From a virus: a stretch of 32,347 nucleotides of DNA. The DNA lies in IMG/VR virus record IMGVR_UViG_3300021960_000306, positions 1 to 32,347 of that record. One strand, given 5' to 3'. Within the stretch, counting starts at the first letter, position 1, and each line of letters begins with the position of its first letter. The translations under genes were made by a program, and so were the position numbers. The notes under the pieces were generated by a model. It saw nothing but the letters and a program-made list of their open reading frames with translations. It was not told where the DNA came from and did no database searches. Of this stretch, positions 1-6,698 are shown piece by piece.

Positions 1-2
1 GT

Positions 3-119
3 CCTATGTGTGAGCAGAGAGAGTATCGGGAAGTCCGTGATTCCAGAGGACGCTTTGTAGAATACTACTATGAGACTGTCCTGGTTCCATGCCGTAGAAA
101 ATATAGGGACCATCACTGA
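3..119 (+). CDS. small hypothetical protein, possibly cut by the window edge
   Basis: An open frame enters from the left edge and ends at a TGA at 117-119. The first ATG is at 6, which would give a 37-residue basic, Arg/Tyr-rich peptide with two cysteines, but the frame is open to the edge so the true start may lie outside. I do not recognise it. It is convergent with the gp53 gene that ends at 202, and the gap between them holds a poly-C tract and a hairpin. Confidence 0.4.
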   Translation, partial: PMCEQREYREVRDSRGRFVEYYYETVLVPCRRKYRDHH

Positions 120-201
120 CCCCCCCCCTAACCTAAATTGACCCTAGAATACCAAAATGGCAGGAAAAATTTCCCGCCAAAAAATTGGTTTCTGGGGTTT
201 T
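118..201. terminator. convergent intergenic element: C9 tract plus hairpin (copy A)
   Basis: This gap separates two convergent genes. It starts with GAC, a run of nine C (120-128) and TAACCTAAA, followed by a hairpin at 158-179: TGGC-a-GGAAA, loop AA, TTTCC-c-GCCA. On the minus strand the stem is followed by TTTT, so it fits a terminator for gp53. GGGGTTTTTT sits at the plus-strand exit. A related element begins at 11760. The terminator role is inferred from the structure and from its position between convergent genes. Confidence 0.5.
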
Positions 202-1053
202 TTAGTATCCAGTAGACCCACCAGTAGACCCACCAGTACTTGTAGTGTTACTGTTGATGCTTACGGAAGTTGAAGTGCCAGATGTTGATGATGTGGAGGT
301 AGTTGCACTTGAAGCACTCAATGAAGCAACCGTAGGACCATAGTCAAACGATGTAACTGCCTGCCCAATAGCACTTGCCCTCCTGTCGGTCTTGTAACTT
401 CTCTCGTTAAAGTATTTGCTAGTGGTAGAGTTTGGAGACTTCTTATTGCCTTGAAGATCGATCTCTGGATGTGGTAAGTATTGTACGATATCTCTAAACT
501 TCTCTACAATAATGTCTACGATACCAGGAGAGGGTAATGAGATGATTCTTTTCTTCTCATTTAGATTGGTTTCATACTCTGCATTGGTTATTGGATAGAT
601 CGAATCTTGCTTACTTCTGATAGATCCATCAGGCATAGTAACTCTATAGGATTCATTGACTTCGATACCTTCATCAACTAATAGAGTGCCATCTGATAAT
701 TCTATTTTGTTTGTTTCCCAATGGTGAATCTCATCTGGATTATCGTATTTGCTAATGATGTATTGATTTAGATCACTTGTACTCTTTGGCCATTGGGTAT
801 ATGGATCTGTAATGTTATTGGTTATAAGGACTAACCAATCTAACTCTGGTTGACCATACATGATATTTGCAACCATATCAGGACGCATGTCATCAGTTAG
901 ATAGAAACTTTCAAAAGCAGTAATATACTTTTCAAGTTTTGCATCTAAGTAAACACGTCGAAAGATATTCTTGGTTAATCTATAACCAAACTTTCCGTTT
1001 GCTTCTTCTACGCCAACGTATACATTAGGGAAGTATGTGAAATAGTTTGACAT
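202..1053 (-). CDS. 53: T4 gp53-like baseplate wedge protein
   Basis: The 283-residue product begins MSNYFTYFPNVYV and has the gp53 core: a region near residues 55-90 with YLTDDMRPDMVANIMYG, then a W-LVLITNNITDPYTQWP stretch, as in T4 gp53. In T4 this protein is a wedge component that joins wedges to the central hub. The last 40 or so residues are a Ser/Thr/Gly-rich low-complexity tail absent from T4 gp53. At the DNA level part of this tail is a short direct repeat of CCAGTAGACCCA near 210-231. The ATG at 1053 overlaps the stop of gp48 by one base (TAATG), so the two are translationally coupled in a two-gene minus-strand operon. Family assignment is confident; the role of the tail is unknown. 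Confidence 0.85.
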   Translation of the reverse strand: MSNYFTYFPNVYVGVEEANGKFGYRLTKNIFRRVYLDAKLEKYITAFESFYLTDDMRPDMVANIMYGQPELDWLVLITNNITDPYTQWPKSTSDLNQYIISKYDNPDEIHHWETNKIELSDGTLLVDEGIEVNESYRVTMPDGSIRSKQDSIYPITNAEYETNLNEKKRIISLPSPGIVDIIVEKFRDIVQYLPHPEIDLQGNKKSPNSTTSKYFNERSYKTDRRASAIGQAVTSFDYGPTVASLSASSATTSTSSTSGTSTSVSINSNTTSTGGSTGGSTGY

Positions 1054-2099
1054 TAGTAACCTATTGCGATATCTGATTGAGTTAGAATCTTAGTCTCGGC
1101 AAAGTCAATGCTAATTTCAACAGCAGGGACAAAGATTTGTGCTGTGCTACCAGTTGTTGCTGATAGATTTAAGATTGCATCCTTGAAGGATACATACTGA
1201 CCATCTGGTGTGTAGTTTACGCTAATGTTTGTGCAAACACAGGGTTGGAATTTGTAGTGTGGTAACTTAGAAATCGTATCCGAATCAGTATCTAGTCTGA
1301 CAAACTCTAGAAGGAATCTATCGGGCACTTCTAAGTATGCACCTGTAGAAGTGAAACTAGATAGCGTAGCAGATGATGCTGAGGCTGTAGAAGTACCTAG
1401 AGCAGCATCAGTAGCAGCAAGTAAATTTGTTATGCTAGACATATCTGCATTGCCATACTTGGGCATTGCACCCATCTTCAAATAGAAGATGATATTCAAA
1501 ATCTCTTGCGCTTCTCTTTGGTTGTGAGCAAACATTTTAAAACTGAATGAATGCTGACGGAAACTAACACCATTAAATACTTGCTCGGTAAATGGATTCA
1601 TGATCCTACCTGAGGTTAGTGCCTGAAGAGCAGTAGGATCACCAGATCCAGCTGTTAGACCAGCACTTCCTGCGAGAGCATTAATAGCAGATGCTCCCTT
1701 CTTATATGCAAACTCTGGAAGAGCGGCAGCAGCTGCTGCTTCCAACTGTTTTTTAATGTTTTCGGCATTGATTGCTCTACCCTGAGTAGCACCACCAACT
1801 TGTCCAACTAATTGAGCACCCAACACACCAGCAGCACCCATATCAACTGTGCTAAAGTTTGCGTTGTATGCAGTAGACAGTTGTTGAGGGATATTGAGGT
1901 AGATTACTTGATCATTGAGATCTCTTGCTACTTGGTTACTTGGTAAGTTTTCTCCACCATAACCGCTCTCAGTACCATAATTAATTCTAAACCTTTGTAT
2001 TTTAAGGTAGTCAATTCTACCTGTAGGTGCATCGGCACTTTCCAAATAGTTACCTGAAACTGGGGCTCTGTATGGATATCTCAGTGCCGTTGATGCCAT
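1053..2099 (-). CDS. 48: T4 gp48-like baseplate tail-tube cap
   Basis: I start the gene at the ATG complementary to 2097-2099 (MASTALRYPYRAPVSG), giving 348 residues. An in-frame TTG lies ten codons upstream, but it would put translation closer to the minus-strand late promoter at 2133-2140. The pattern FNGVSFRQHSFSFKMFAHN followed by EAQEILNIIFYLKMGAMP, with a later ISVNYTPDGQY segment, is that of the tail-tube-fold proteins gp48/gp54. T4 gp48 sits on the hub and starts tube polymerisation. The mid-region (about residues 100-160) is Ala-rich. It is co-transcribed with gp53, against the direction of all neighbouring genes. Confidence 0.8.
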   Translation of the reverse strand: MASTALRYPYRAPVSGNYLESADAPTGRIDYLKIQRFRINYGTESGYGGENLPSNQVARDLNDQVIYLNIPQQLSTAYNANFSTVDMGAAGVLGAQLVGQVGGATQGRAINAENIKKQLEAAAAAALPEFAYKKGASAINALAGSAGLTAGSGDPTALQALTSGRIMNPFTEQVFNGVSFRQHSFSFKMFAHNQREAQEILNIIFYLKMGAMPKYGNADMSSITNLLAATDAALGTSTASASSATLSSFTSTGAYLEVPDRFLLEFVRLDTDSDTISKLPHYKFQPCVCTNISVNYTPDGQYVSFKDAILNLSATTGSTAQIFVPAVEISIDFAETKILTQSDIAIGY

Positions 2100-2103
2100 G
2101 TGC

Positions 2104-2110
2104 CTAAATA
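2104..2110 (+). promoter_or_regulatory. putative late promoter, variant CTAAATA, for gp4-like gene
   Basis: CTAAATACT lies 25-35 bases ahead of the two candidate start codons of the gp4-like gene. The same nonamer sits at 23932-23940, at the same distance from another virion gene. It differs from the T4 late consensus TATAAATA by lacking one A, so this is an inferred variant. Confidence 0.4.
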
Positions 2111-2128
2111 CTATTACAGTACTATACA

Positions 2129-2557
2129 ATGTTATTTATGAGGTATCAAGGACGTTACACTCCCAACTTCCCTCGTAAGTACAAAGGTGATCCCAAAAAT
2201 ATAATTTATAGATCATCGTGGGAATATAAATTCATGAAGTGGTGTGACATCACACCTTCTGTTGAGGAGTGGGGCAGTGAAGAAATCATCATCCCATATA
2301 TCTCTCCTGTCGATGGTAAAAGACATAGATACTTTCCAGACTTTTATGTAAAGATAGGAAACAAAAAGTATCTAGTTGAGGTGAAACCACTAAGGCAAAC
2401 AAAAGAGCCTAAGGCACAACAAAGAGTGACTAAAAAATATATTAATGAGGTTGTTACTTGGAGTGTCAATCAAGCAAAGTGGAAAGCAGCAGAAGAATTC
2501 TGTAAAGATCATAATTGGGAGTTTATGCTCATCACCGAAAAGGAATTAAAGATCTAA
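2129..2557 (+). CDS. 4: T4 gp4-like head completion protein, PD-(D/E)XK nuclease fold
   Basis: 142 residues matching T4 gp4 (head-closure/completion): YTPNFPRKYKGDPKNIIYRS, WE, WGSEEIIIPYISP, PDFYV and YLVEVKP are all hallmark segments. Glu32, Asp71 and Glu84-x-Lys86 form a TnsA-type nuclease signature. In T4 this protein trims or seals the packaged DNA end before tail joining. Two starts are possible: ATG 2129 (MLFMRYQG) or ATG 2138 (MRYQG). The first codons overlap the minus-strand late promoter for gp48, so regulatory and coding sequence share the same bases. It is separated from the following gp54-like gene by one base. Confidence 0.88.
   Translation: MLFMRYQGRYTPNFPRKYKGDPKNIIYRSSWEYKFMKWCDITPSVEEWGSEEIIIPYISPVDGKRHRYFPDFYVKIGNKKYLVEVKPLRQTKEPKAQQRVTKKYINEVVTWSVNQAKWKAAEEFCKDHNWEFMLITEKELKI
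2133..2140 (-). promoter_or_regulatory. T4-type late promoter for gp48-gp53 operon
   Basis: The minus strand reads CATAAATA, a match to the T4 late consensus NATAAATA, 33 bases ahead of the gp48 ATG. It lies inside the first codons of the divergent gp4-like gene. Confidence 0.6.
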
Positions 2558-2558
2558 C

Positions 2559-3344
2559 ATGGAACTTAGTACAAGAAGAGTAGGAGCTCCCAGGACAAGA
2601 CTATCTGAGTTTTCGTCTTGGTTTAAGGGCAATGATAACCACCCCAGTTATGCTAACAGGTGGTCGGTACAATTTACGACTCCTCGGATCCTAAGACCTG
2701 GGACATATCTTCCTACCAATAGATTTGATTTGGGTGAGTATAACAATAGAAACTTATTGAATTTCTATGCTGACAATGTGCAACTTCCCAGTAAGCAGGT
2801 AACTACTGGTAGTTACACTGCAGTTGGATCGACATATAACTACGCTACATCATCCACCTTCAGTCAAATTAGCATGGACTTTATTGTCCCTAGAAATCAA
2901 AAGACTAGGACGCTATTTGAAAGATGGATTAGTGTTATGTCTAGTGATGCTAACCAGTATACAGACTACTATGATAATTATGTTTGTCCCAACCTATACA
3001 TCTTTAAGTGGGAGAGAGGTGGGGGACCAGAGTTTGAGATTCCCGATTCATTTAGGGCAATCTTAGAGGCTCTGGGTATTAATGAGGATGATGTTACTAA
3101 ATTCAAAGACGATCAATTAGTTGGTATCTACGACATCCGTAACGCATTCCCATACAACATTGGATCTTCTCAACTGACTAATGCTCAGGCGTCACTACAG
3201 ACTCTGAATGTCAGTTTCTATTATGAGAGATATAGATTCTATGGTCCTAGCAATGTTGACGACAGAGGATACCAAAGAACCTTTGCTGGATCTGAAAGTG
3301 CTACTGCTAATATCTCAATAGATCAGCCTCAGGCTTCAACCTAA
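2559..3344 (+). CDS. gp54-like baseplate tail-tube initiator
   Basis: 261 residues with a tail-tube-type beta-rich pattern: NRWSVQFTTPRILRP, then FYADNVQLPSKQV, TFSQISMDFIVPRNQKTRTLFERWI and a final FPYNIGSSQLTNAQASLQTL-NVSFYYERY. Those are the conserved strands of the gp19/gp54/gp48 fold family. Its place beside gp48, gp53 and gp26 argues for gp54, which in T4 caps the hub and nucleates tube assembly. A second tube protein (gp19-type) is the alternative; length and insertions make gp54 more likely. It follows the gp4-like gene by one base. Confidence 0.6.
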   Translation: MELSTRRVGAPRTRLSEFSSWFKGNDNHPSYANRWSVQFTTPRILRPGTYLPTNRFDLGEYNNRNLLNFYADNVQLPSKQVTTGSYTAVGSTYNYATSSTFSQISMDFIVPRNQKTRTLFERWISVMSSDANQYTDYYDNYVCPNLYIFKWERGGGPEFEIPDSFRAILEALGINEDDVTKFKDDQLVGIYDIRNAFPYNIGSSQLTNAQASLQTLNVSFYYERYRFYGPSNVDDRGYQRTFAGSESATANISIDQPQAST

Positions 3345-3346
3345 GG

Positions 3347-3354
3347 CATAAATA
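3347..3354 (+). promoter_or_regulatory. T4-type late promoter for gp26
   Basis: CATAAATA, 30 bases from its first base to the gp26 ATG, located in the short gap after the gp54-like gene. Confidence 0.65.
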
Positions 3355-3376
3355 AAAATACTGAGTTGAAATTTCT

Positions 3377-4084
3377 ATGGCATTACCTAAGTTAAATGTA
3401 CCCCAATATAATACTAAACTACCATCTACAGGTGCAAGAGTAAAATTCAGACCTTTCCTGGTTAAAGAGGAGAAACTTCTCTTCCTCGCTATGGAAAGCG
3501 GTGAGCAACAAGACATGATCGATACAATCAAACAAATCATCGAGTCTTGTACTGATGTTAAAGGTGTAGATAAGTTATCTACATTTGATATTGAATACCT
3601 CTTCCTTCAGATTAGGACAAGATCGGTGGGTGAAAATGTTGAGGTTACTGTTACATGTCCTGATGACAATGAAACAACTGTGAAGGCATCTATTCCTCTA
3701 GATGCTATTGATATTAAGAAGGATCCTAAACATAAGAGAGAAATCAAACTTGATGATGAAACTATTCTGACCATGGGATATCCCAGTCTGGATATGTTTG
3801 TGAAAATGAATTTCACTGATGAGAATATGATTGATCAGGTCTTTGACCTTGCATCATCTTGTGCAGAAACTATCACAGATACTAATCAAGTGTATTCGTG
3901 TAAGGATGCTTCTAAGGATGAGTTGAAAGAATTCTTTGAAGGTATGAATTCAAAACAGTTTGCTATGATTCAAGAGTTTTTTGATACCATGCCCAAACTT
4001 AGTTATGAATTGAAAGTGGTCAATCCAAATACACAAAAAGAAAACACGATTCTTCTTGAAGGTCTTGCTGCTTTTTTCGGATAG
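3377..4084 (+). CDS. 26: T4 gp26-like baseplate hub assembly protein (T4_baseplate family)
   Basis: 235 residues beginning MALPKLNVPQYNTKLPSTG, followed by VKFRPFLVKEEKLLFLAMES, FDIEYLFLQIRTRSVGE and a CPDD element: the cyanophage gp26 pattern. In T4, gp26 is needed for hub assembly. The gene ends GCT TTT TTC GGA TAG, with a canonical -1 slippery heptamer at 4072-4078. A -1 slip would extend the protein by 62 residues of gp51-like sequence into a 296-residue fusion. That layout resembles the G/GT tail-assembly chaperone pair of lambda-like phages, just upstream of large tail proteins. The family call is strong; the chaperone interpretation is inferred. Confidence 0.85.
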   Translation: MALPKLNVPQYNTKLPSTGARVKFRPFLVKEEKLLFLAMESGEQQDMIDTIKQIIESCTDVKGVDKLSTFDIEYLFLQIRTRSVGENVEVTVTCPDDNETTVKASIPLDAIDIKKDPKHKREIKLDDETILTMGYPSLDMFVKMNFTDENMIDQVFDLASSCAETITDTNQVYSCKDASKDELKEFFEGMNSKQFAMIQEFFDTMPKLSYELKVVNPNTQKENTILLEGLAAFFG

Positions 4085-4117
4085 CCCTTCTACATAATAA
4101 TCTTCGGAATTATTATG
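4072..4117 (+). promoter_or_regulatory. programmed -1 frameshift signal: slippery T TTT TTC plus UUCG hairpin
   Basis: In the gp26 frame the codons GCT TTT TTC give the X XXY YYZ heptamer T TTT TTC (4072-4078), two codons before the stop. Fourteen bases further, 4093-4117 can form a 10-bp stem (C93-G117 through C102-G107, with one bulged A at 4109) closed by a cUUCGg tetraloop. The -1 frame runs without stop to 4266. The spacer is longer than the usual 5-9 bases, which weakens the classical model somewhat. Confidence 0.65.
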
Positions 4118-4266
4118 AATCTAACTTTGCTCTGATGCACCACCACAAATGGCCAATGGATTACATTGAAAATCTAATGCCATGGGAGAAGGAGATTTAT
4201 GTTAACCTTCTCATTCGTTATCTAAAAGAAGAAGAACGACGTTACAAGGAGCAACAGAATCGCTAA
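4078..4266 (+). CDS. gp51-like hub assembly segment, probably made as gp26 -1 frameshift extension
   Basis: From the slip site the -1 frame encodes 62 residues ending in a TAA at 4264-4266. It contains NYYESNFALMHHHKWPMDYI followed by ENLMPWEKEIYVNLL and a charged helical end rich in Glu/Arg/Lys. The MP-W-E-IY pattern resembles small cyanophage proteins named gp51 and also the T domain of tail-assembly chaperones. Internal ATGs exist at 4135 and 4156, but I see no convincing ribosome-binding site before either, so expression by frameshifting from gp26 is the simplest reading. If it is translated alone, the product would be 43 or 36 residues. Its stop overlaps the next ATG (TAATG). Confidence 0.6.
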   Translation, partial: RIALLHNNLRNYYESNFALMHHHKWPMDYIENLMPWEKEIYVNLLIRYLKEEERRYKEQQNR

Positions 4267-6698
4267 TGGCTAAGATACAAGCATATAAGTTTGTTAGTAC
4301 GGGAGTAGCAGATGCATCTCGCTTTGCTTCCGTACGTGCCGCTGCTGCTCCTATCACTGCCATCAATAATATCGGCAAAACTGTAGAAGGGATTGGCAAT
4401 GTCATTGGCGATCTTAATTCGATTGCTAAAGGTACTCTAGCTGCTCAAGCAAAACAGAATGAGCAAGCGAGAAAAAGATTAAGACAAGAGAGAGATAGGG
4501 CTGCAGAAGCGAGACAGGAAGCAGCAACGAGTAAGTTAAAAACTAGGAAGCGTAACAAAGATAAGGACGAGGAGAAGGTAGCAAAACCAAGTTTCCTCGA
4601 TAAACTTAAGGATACTATCTTACAATTCCTCAATCCATTTACATCTTGGTTTAAGTTACTAGCGTCACTAGTCATTGCTAAGGGTGTGTTTGATCTCCTT
4701 ACTGATGAGGAGAAGAGAAAGAAATTTTTAGAAACATTTGAGAAGGCAAAGTGTGTCTTCGGTAAGATCTTTAATTTCATTAAAGGATCTATAGAAAAAG
4801 TATGGAGTGGTTGGCAGAAGTTAACTGGTAATGAAAGTGGTTTTCTAGATCGTCTTGGTGGTCTAGGTGAGCTGCTGCTAGGACTAACAGGTCTGTGGAT
4901 TGCATTCAATCCTCTTAAGGCATTGAGGGGTCTCTTTAATCTTGTCATGGCGGGTGTTGATGCACTCTTCAACAAAACGCCAAAACCAAAAGTTACCGAT
5001 CCAGATGCAAAACCAAAGGTAACACCTACAGATACTCCTGATGCTCCTCCTGCCAAGCAAAAGAATTGGTTGCAGCAAAAAGCAGACGATGCACTTGCAT
5101 TCTTAGACAAGAAAGCAAAGCAAGCTTGGGGACTGACATCTGACTGGGCAATTAAAGCATACAAGGCACTTCCTGAAGGAGTTAGAAAGAAGTGGGAAGC
5201 AATTGCTCAACTTGGTAAGAAACTTGCAAAGCGAGGTGCCGAGTATGGGACTAAGTTTGCTAATAAGGTAGGAGATGCCAAAAAGTTTGTTACTGAAGGA
5301 ATTTCTAGTTTAGGTACAAAGTTTAAGGACTTTGCTTTACAGAAAATACTTGCTCCAATCAAAACTTTATTTGAGCCATTAGTATCTAAGATTAAAGGCA
5401 TTGGTAGTAAAATTACTGATGCCTTGATGGGGTCCCCTGTTGGCAAACAGATCGGAGAAGCATTGAAGAAGAAAGGTATCAACGGCATTGCTGATGCTGG
5501 AAACATTCTTAAGAAGGTTGGTGGTGCTGCTCTACCTGTTATTGGTGGCGTAGTTAATATGCTATTTGCTTATGATCGATTTGCAAATGGCGATCCTTTC
5601 GGTGGACTTTTAGAAGCATTATCTGCTGGTTTTGATTTGTCTGGTCTTGCTGGATTTGTCCCTGGTCCTGGCATCTCAATGGGCATTGATGCGTACATGT
5701 TTGCTAGAGATTTAGTGCCTGGCATTCAGCAGTATGAAGAGAAGATTATCGATGGCATTCCTGGTGCCAAAGAGATTGGCAATAAGATGAAAGAGATTGG
5801 TAAGAAGTTACCAAAACTAGGCGACTTGGTGATGCCAAAGGCACAGGAGAAAGCAGCAGGCGGTATTATTGCTGGTGCTAAATCCATCATTGGATTGGGT
5901 AAGGGCACTGGTGATATGTGTGCCAATACAACCAGAGCAGCATTGAGAGCAGCAGGTCACCCCGCTGCAGCCAAACGTACTCAGATTGGTGACCTAGACA
6001 CTCCCAAAGGCACCAAATATAATGGACCCGACTTTGCAGCATCTTTTGCTGGAACTGATATGGGTAAGGTTATTACCAATAGATCAGAGATGCAAGCAGG
6101 AGACCTACTCCTGTGGAGAGCAGACAGAGATATCAATCCAGCAAAAGGTATCTTGAAAGGTGCTGTTACACACGTTGGTATTGCTGCTGATAAAGGTGCT
6201 AAGCATCAATATGATCACAACAGAAGTAGGGGTTTCCATTACAGACCTTTCTGGGATTCTTATGGCGGCACTAGTTGGTTTGCTGGTGTTAGACTAGGTG
6301 GATCTGGGGGCACACTTCCCCCCTCTGCAGGCAATGAAGGATCTGATGATGGTGCCAATAGCACAGGTACATCTGGTGGTACTTCTGTGCAGTCTCAATC
6401 ACTCAAAGATCCGAGAGAAGCATTTGCAGATTTTGCTTCCAAACTGACTGGTGTTGATGTAAGTAAAGCATTCCAGACAGAAGAGAAGGCAGCAGCATCA
6501 ACACTGACCCCATCATATTCCGACACGGCAACTCTTGGAAAGTATGATTTCTCTCAGCAGTTTGCTATGGATCAGCAAGATCAATTCATACCATTCCCAA
6601 TCGTATTTGATAAGGCAACACCAGTCTTTATAACACAACCAATAAATATTGATACAAAGATTGTTTATGGCAGCAAGTCTTCCTTCTTAGATAAGTAA
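4266..6698 (+). CDS. large tail protein (tape-measure/hub type) with C-terminal CHAP- or NlpC/P60-like domain
   Basis: 810 residues. The N-terminus (YKFV near 7-10, then AINNIGKTVEG and LNSIAKG) resembles that of the next gene. Residues about 60-105 are a highly charged helical/coiled-coil stretch, followed by amphipathic and hydrophobic helices (about 110-150 and 195-235), as in tape-measure-type proteins. Around 550-680 there is a Cys/His hydrolase-like domain: Cys552 in a DMCANTTRAALRAAGH helix, a GDLLLWRA strand and His636 in THVGIAADKG, consistent with a peptidoglycan amidase/endopeptidase. A LKDPREAFADFASKL motif near 720 recurs in the next gene. It sits directly after the gp26/gp51 chaperone-like pair, the usual place for a tape measure. 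Exact structural role is inferred; the enzyme domain is moderately supported. Confidence 0.65.
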   Translation: MAKIQAYKFVSTGVADASRFASVRAAAAPITAINNIGKTVEGIGNVIGDLNSIAKGTLAAQAKQNEQARKRLRQERDRAAEARQEAATSKLKTRKRNKDKDEEKVAKPSFLDKLKDTILQFLNPFTSWFKLLASLVIAKGVFDLLTDEEKRKKFLETFEKAKCVFGKIFNFIKGSIEKVWSGWQKLTGNESGFLDRLGGLGELLLGLTGLWIAFNPLKALRGLFNLVMAGVDALFNKTPKPKVTDPDAKPKVTPTDTPDAPPAKQKNWLQQKADDALAFLDKKAKQAWGLTSDWAIKAYKALPEGVRKKWEAIAQLGKKLAKRGAEYGTKFANKVGDAKKFVTEGISSLGTKFKDFALQKILAPIKTLFEPLVSKIKGIGSKITDALMGSPVGKQIGEALKKKGINGIADAGNILKKVGGAALPVIGGVVNMLFAYDRFANGDPFGGLLEALSAGFDLSGLAGFVPGPGISMGIDAYMFARDLVPGIQQYEEKIIDGIPGAKEIGNKMKEIGKKLPKLGDLVMPKAQEKAAGGIIAGAKSIIGLGKGTGDMCANTTRAALRAAGHPAAAKRTQIGDLDTPKGTKYNGPDFAASFAGTDMGKVITNRSEMQAGDLLLWRADRDINPAKGILKGAVTHVGIAADKGAKHQYDHNRSRGFHYRPFWDSYGGTSWFAGVRLGGSGGTLPPSAGNEGSDDGANSTGTSGGTSVQSQSLKDPREAFADFASKLTGVDVSKAFQTEEKAAASTLTPSYSDTATLGKYDFSQQFAMDQQDQFIPFPIVFDKATPVFITQPINIDTKIVYGSKSSFLDK

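Noticed and set aside
120-128. C9 tract as an assembly artefact
   Set aside because: A second, independent C7 tract with the same following bases at 11762 argues for a real element, though exact run length may be uncertain.
210-231. CCAGTAGACCCA direct repeat as a mobile-element or CRISPR-type repeat
   Set aside because: It is only two short copies inside the gp53 C-terminal Gly/Ser-Thr tail and is explained by repeated STGG codons.
2100-2129. Longer start (TTG) for gp48
   Set aside because: The TTG would add ten residues without family support and would begin very close to the late promoter; the ATG at 2099 gives the expected start.
4445-5164. Long minus-strand open frame (239 codons) opposite the 810-residue tail gene
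   Set aside because: It lies wholly opposite a clear tail protein with recognisable domains, has Ser/Leu/Phe-rich shadow composition and no ribosome-binding site or promoter.
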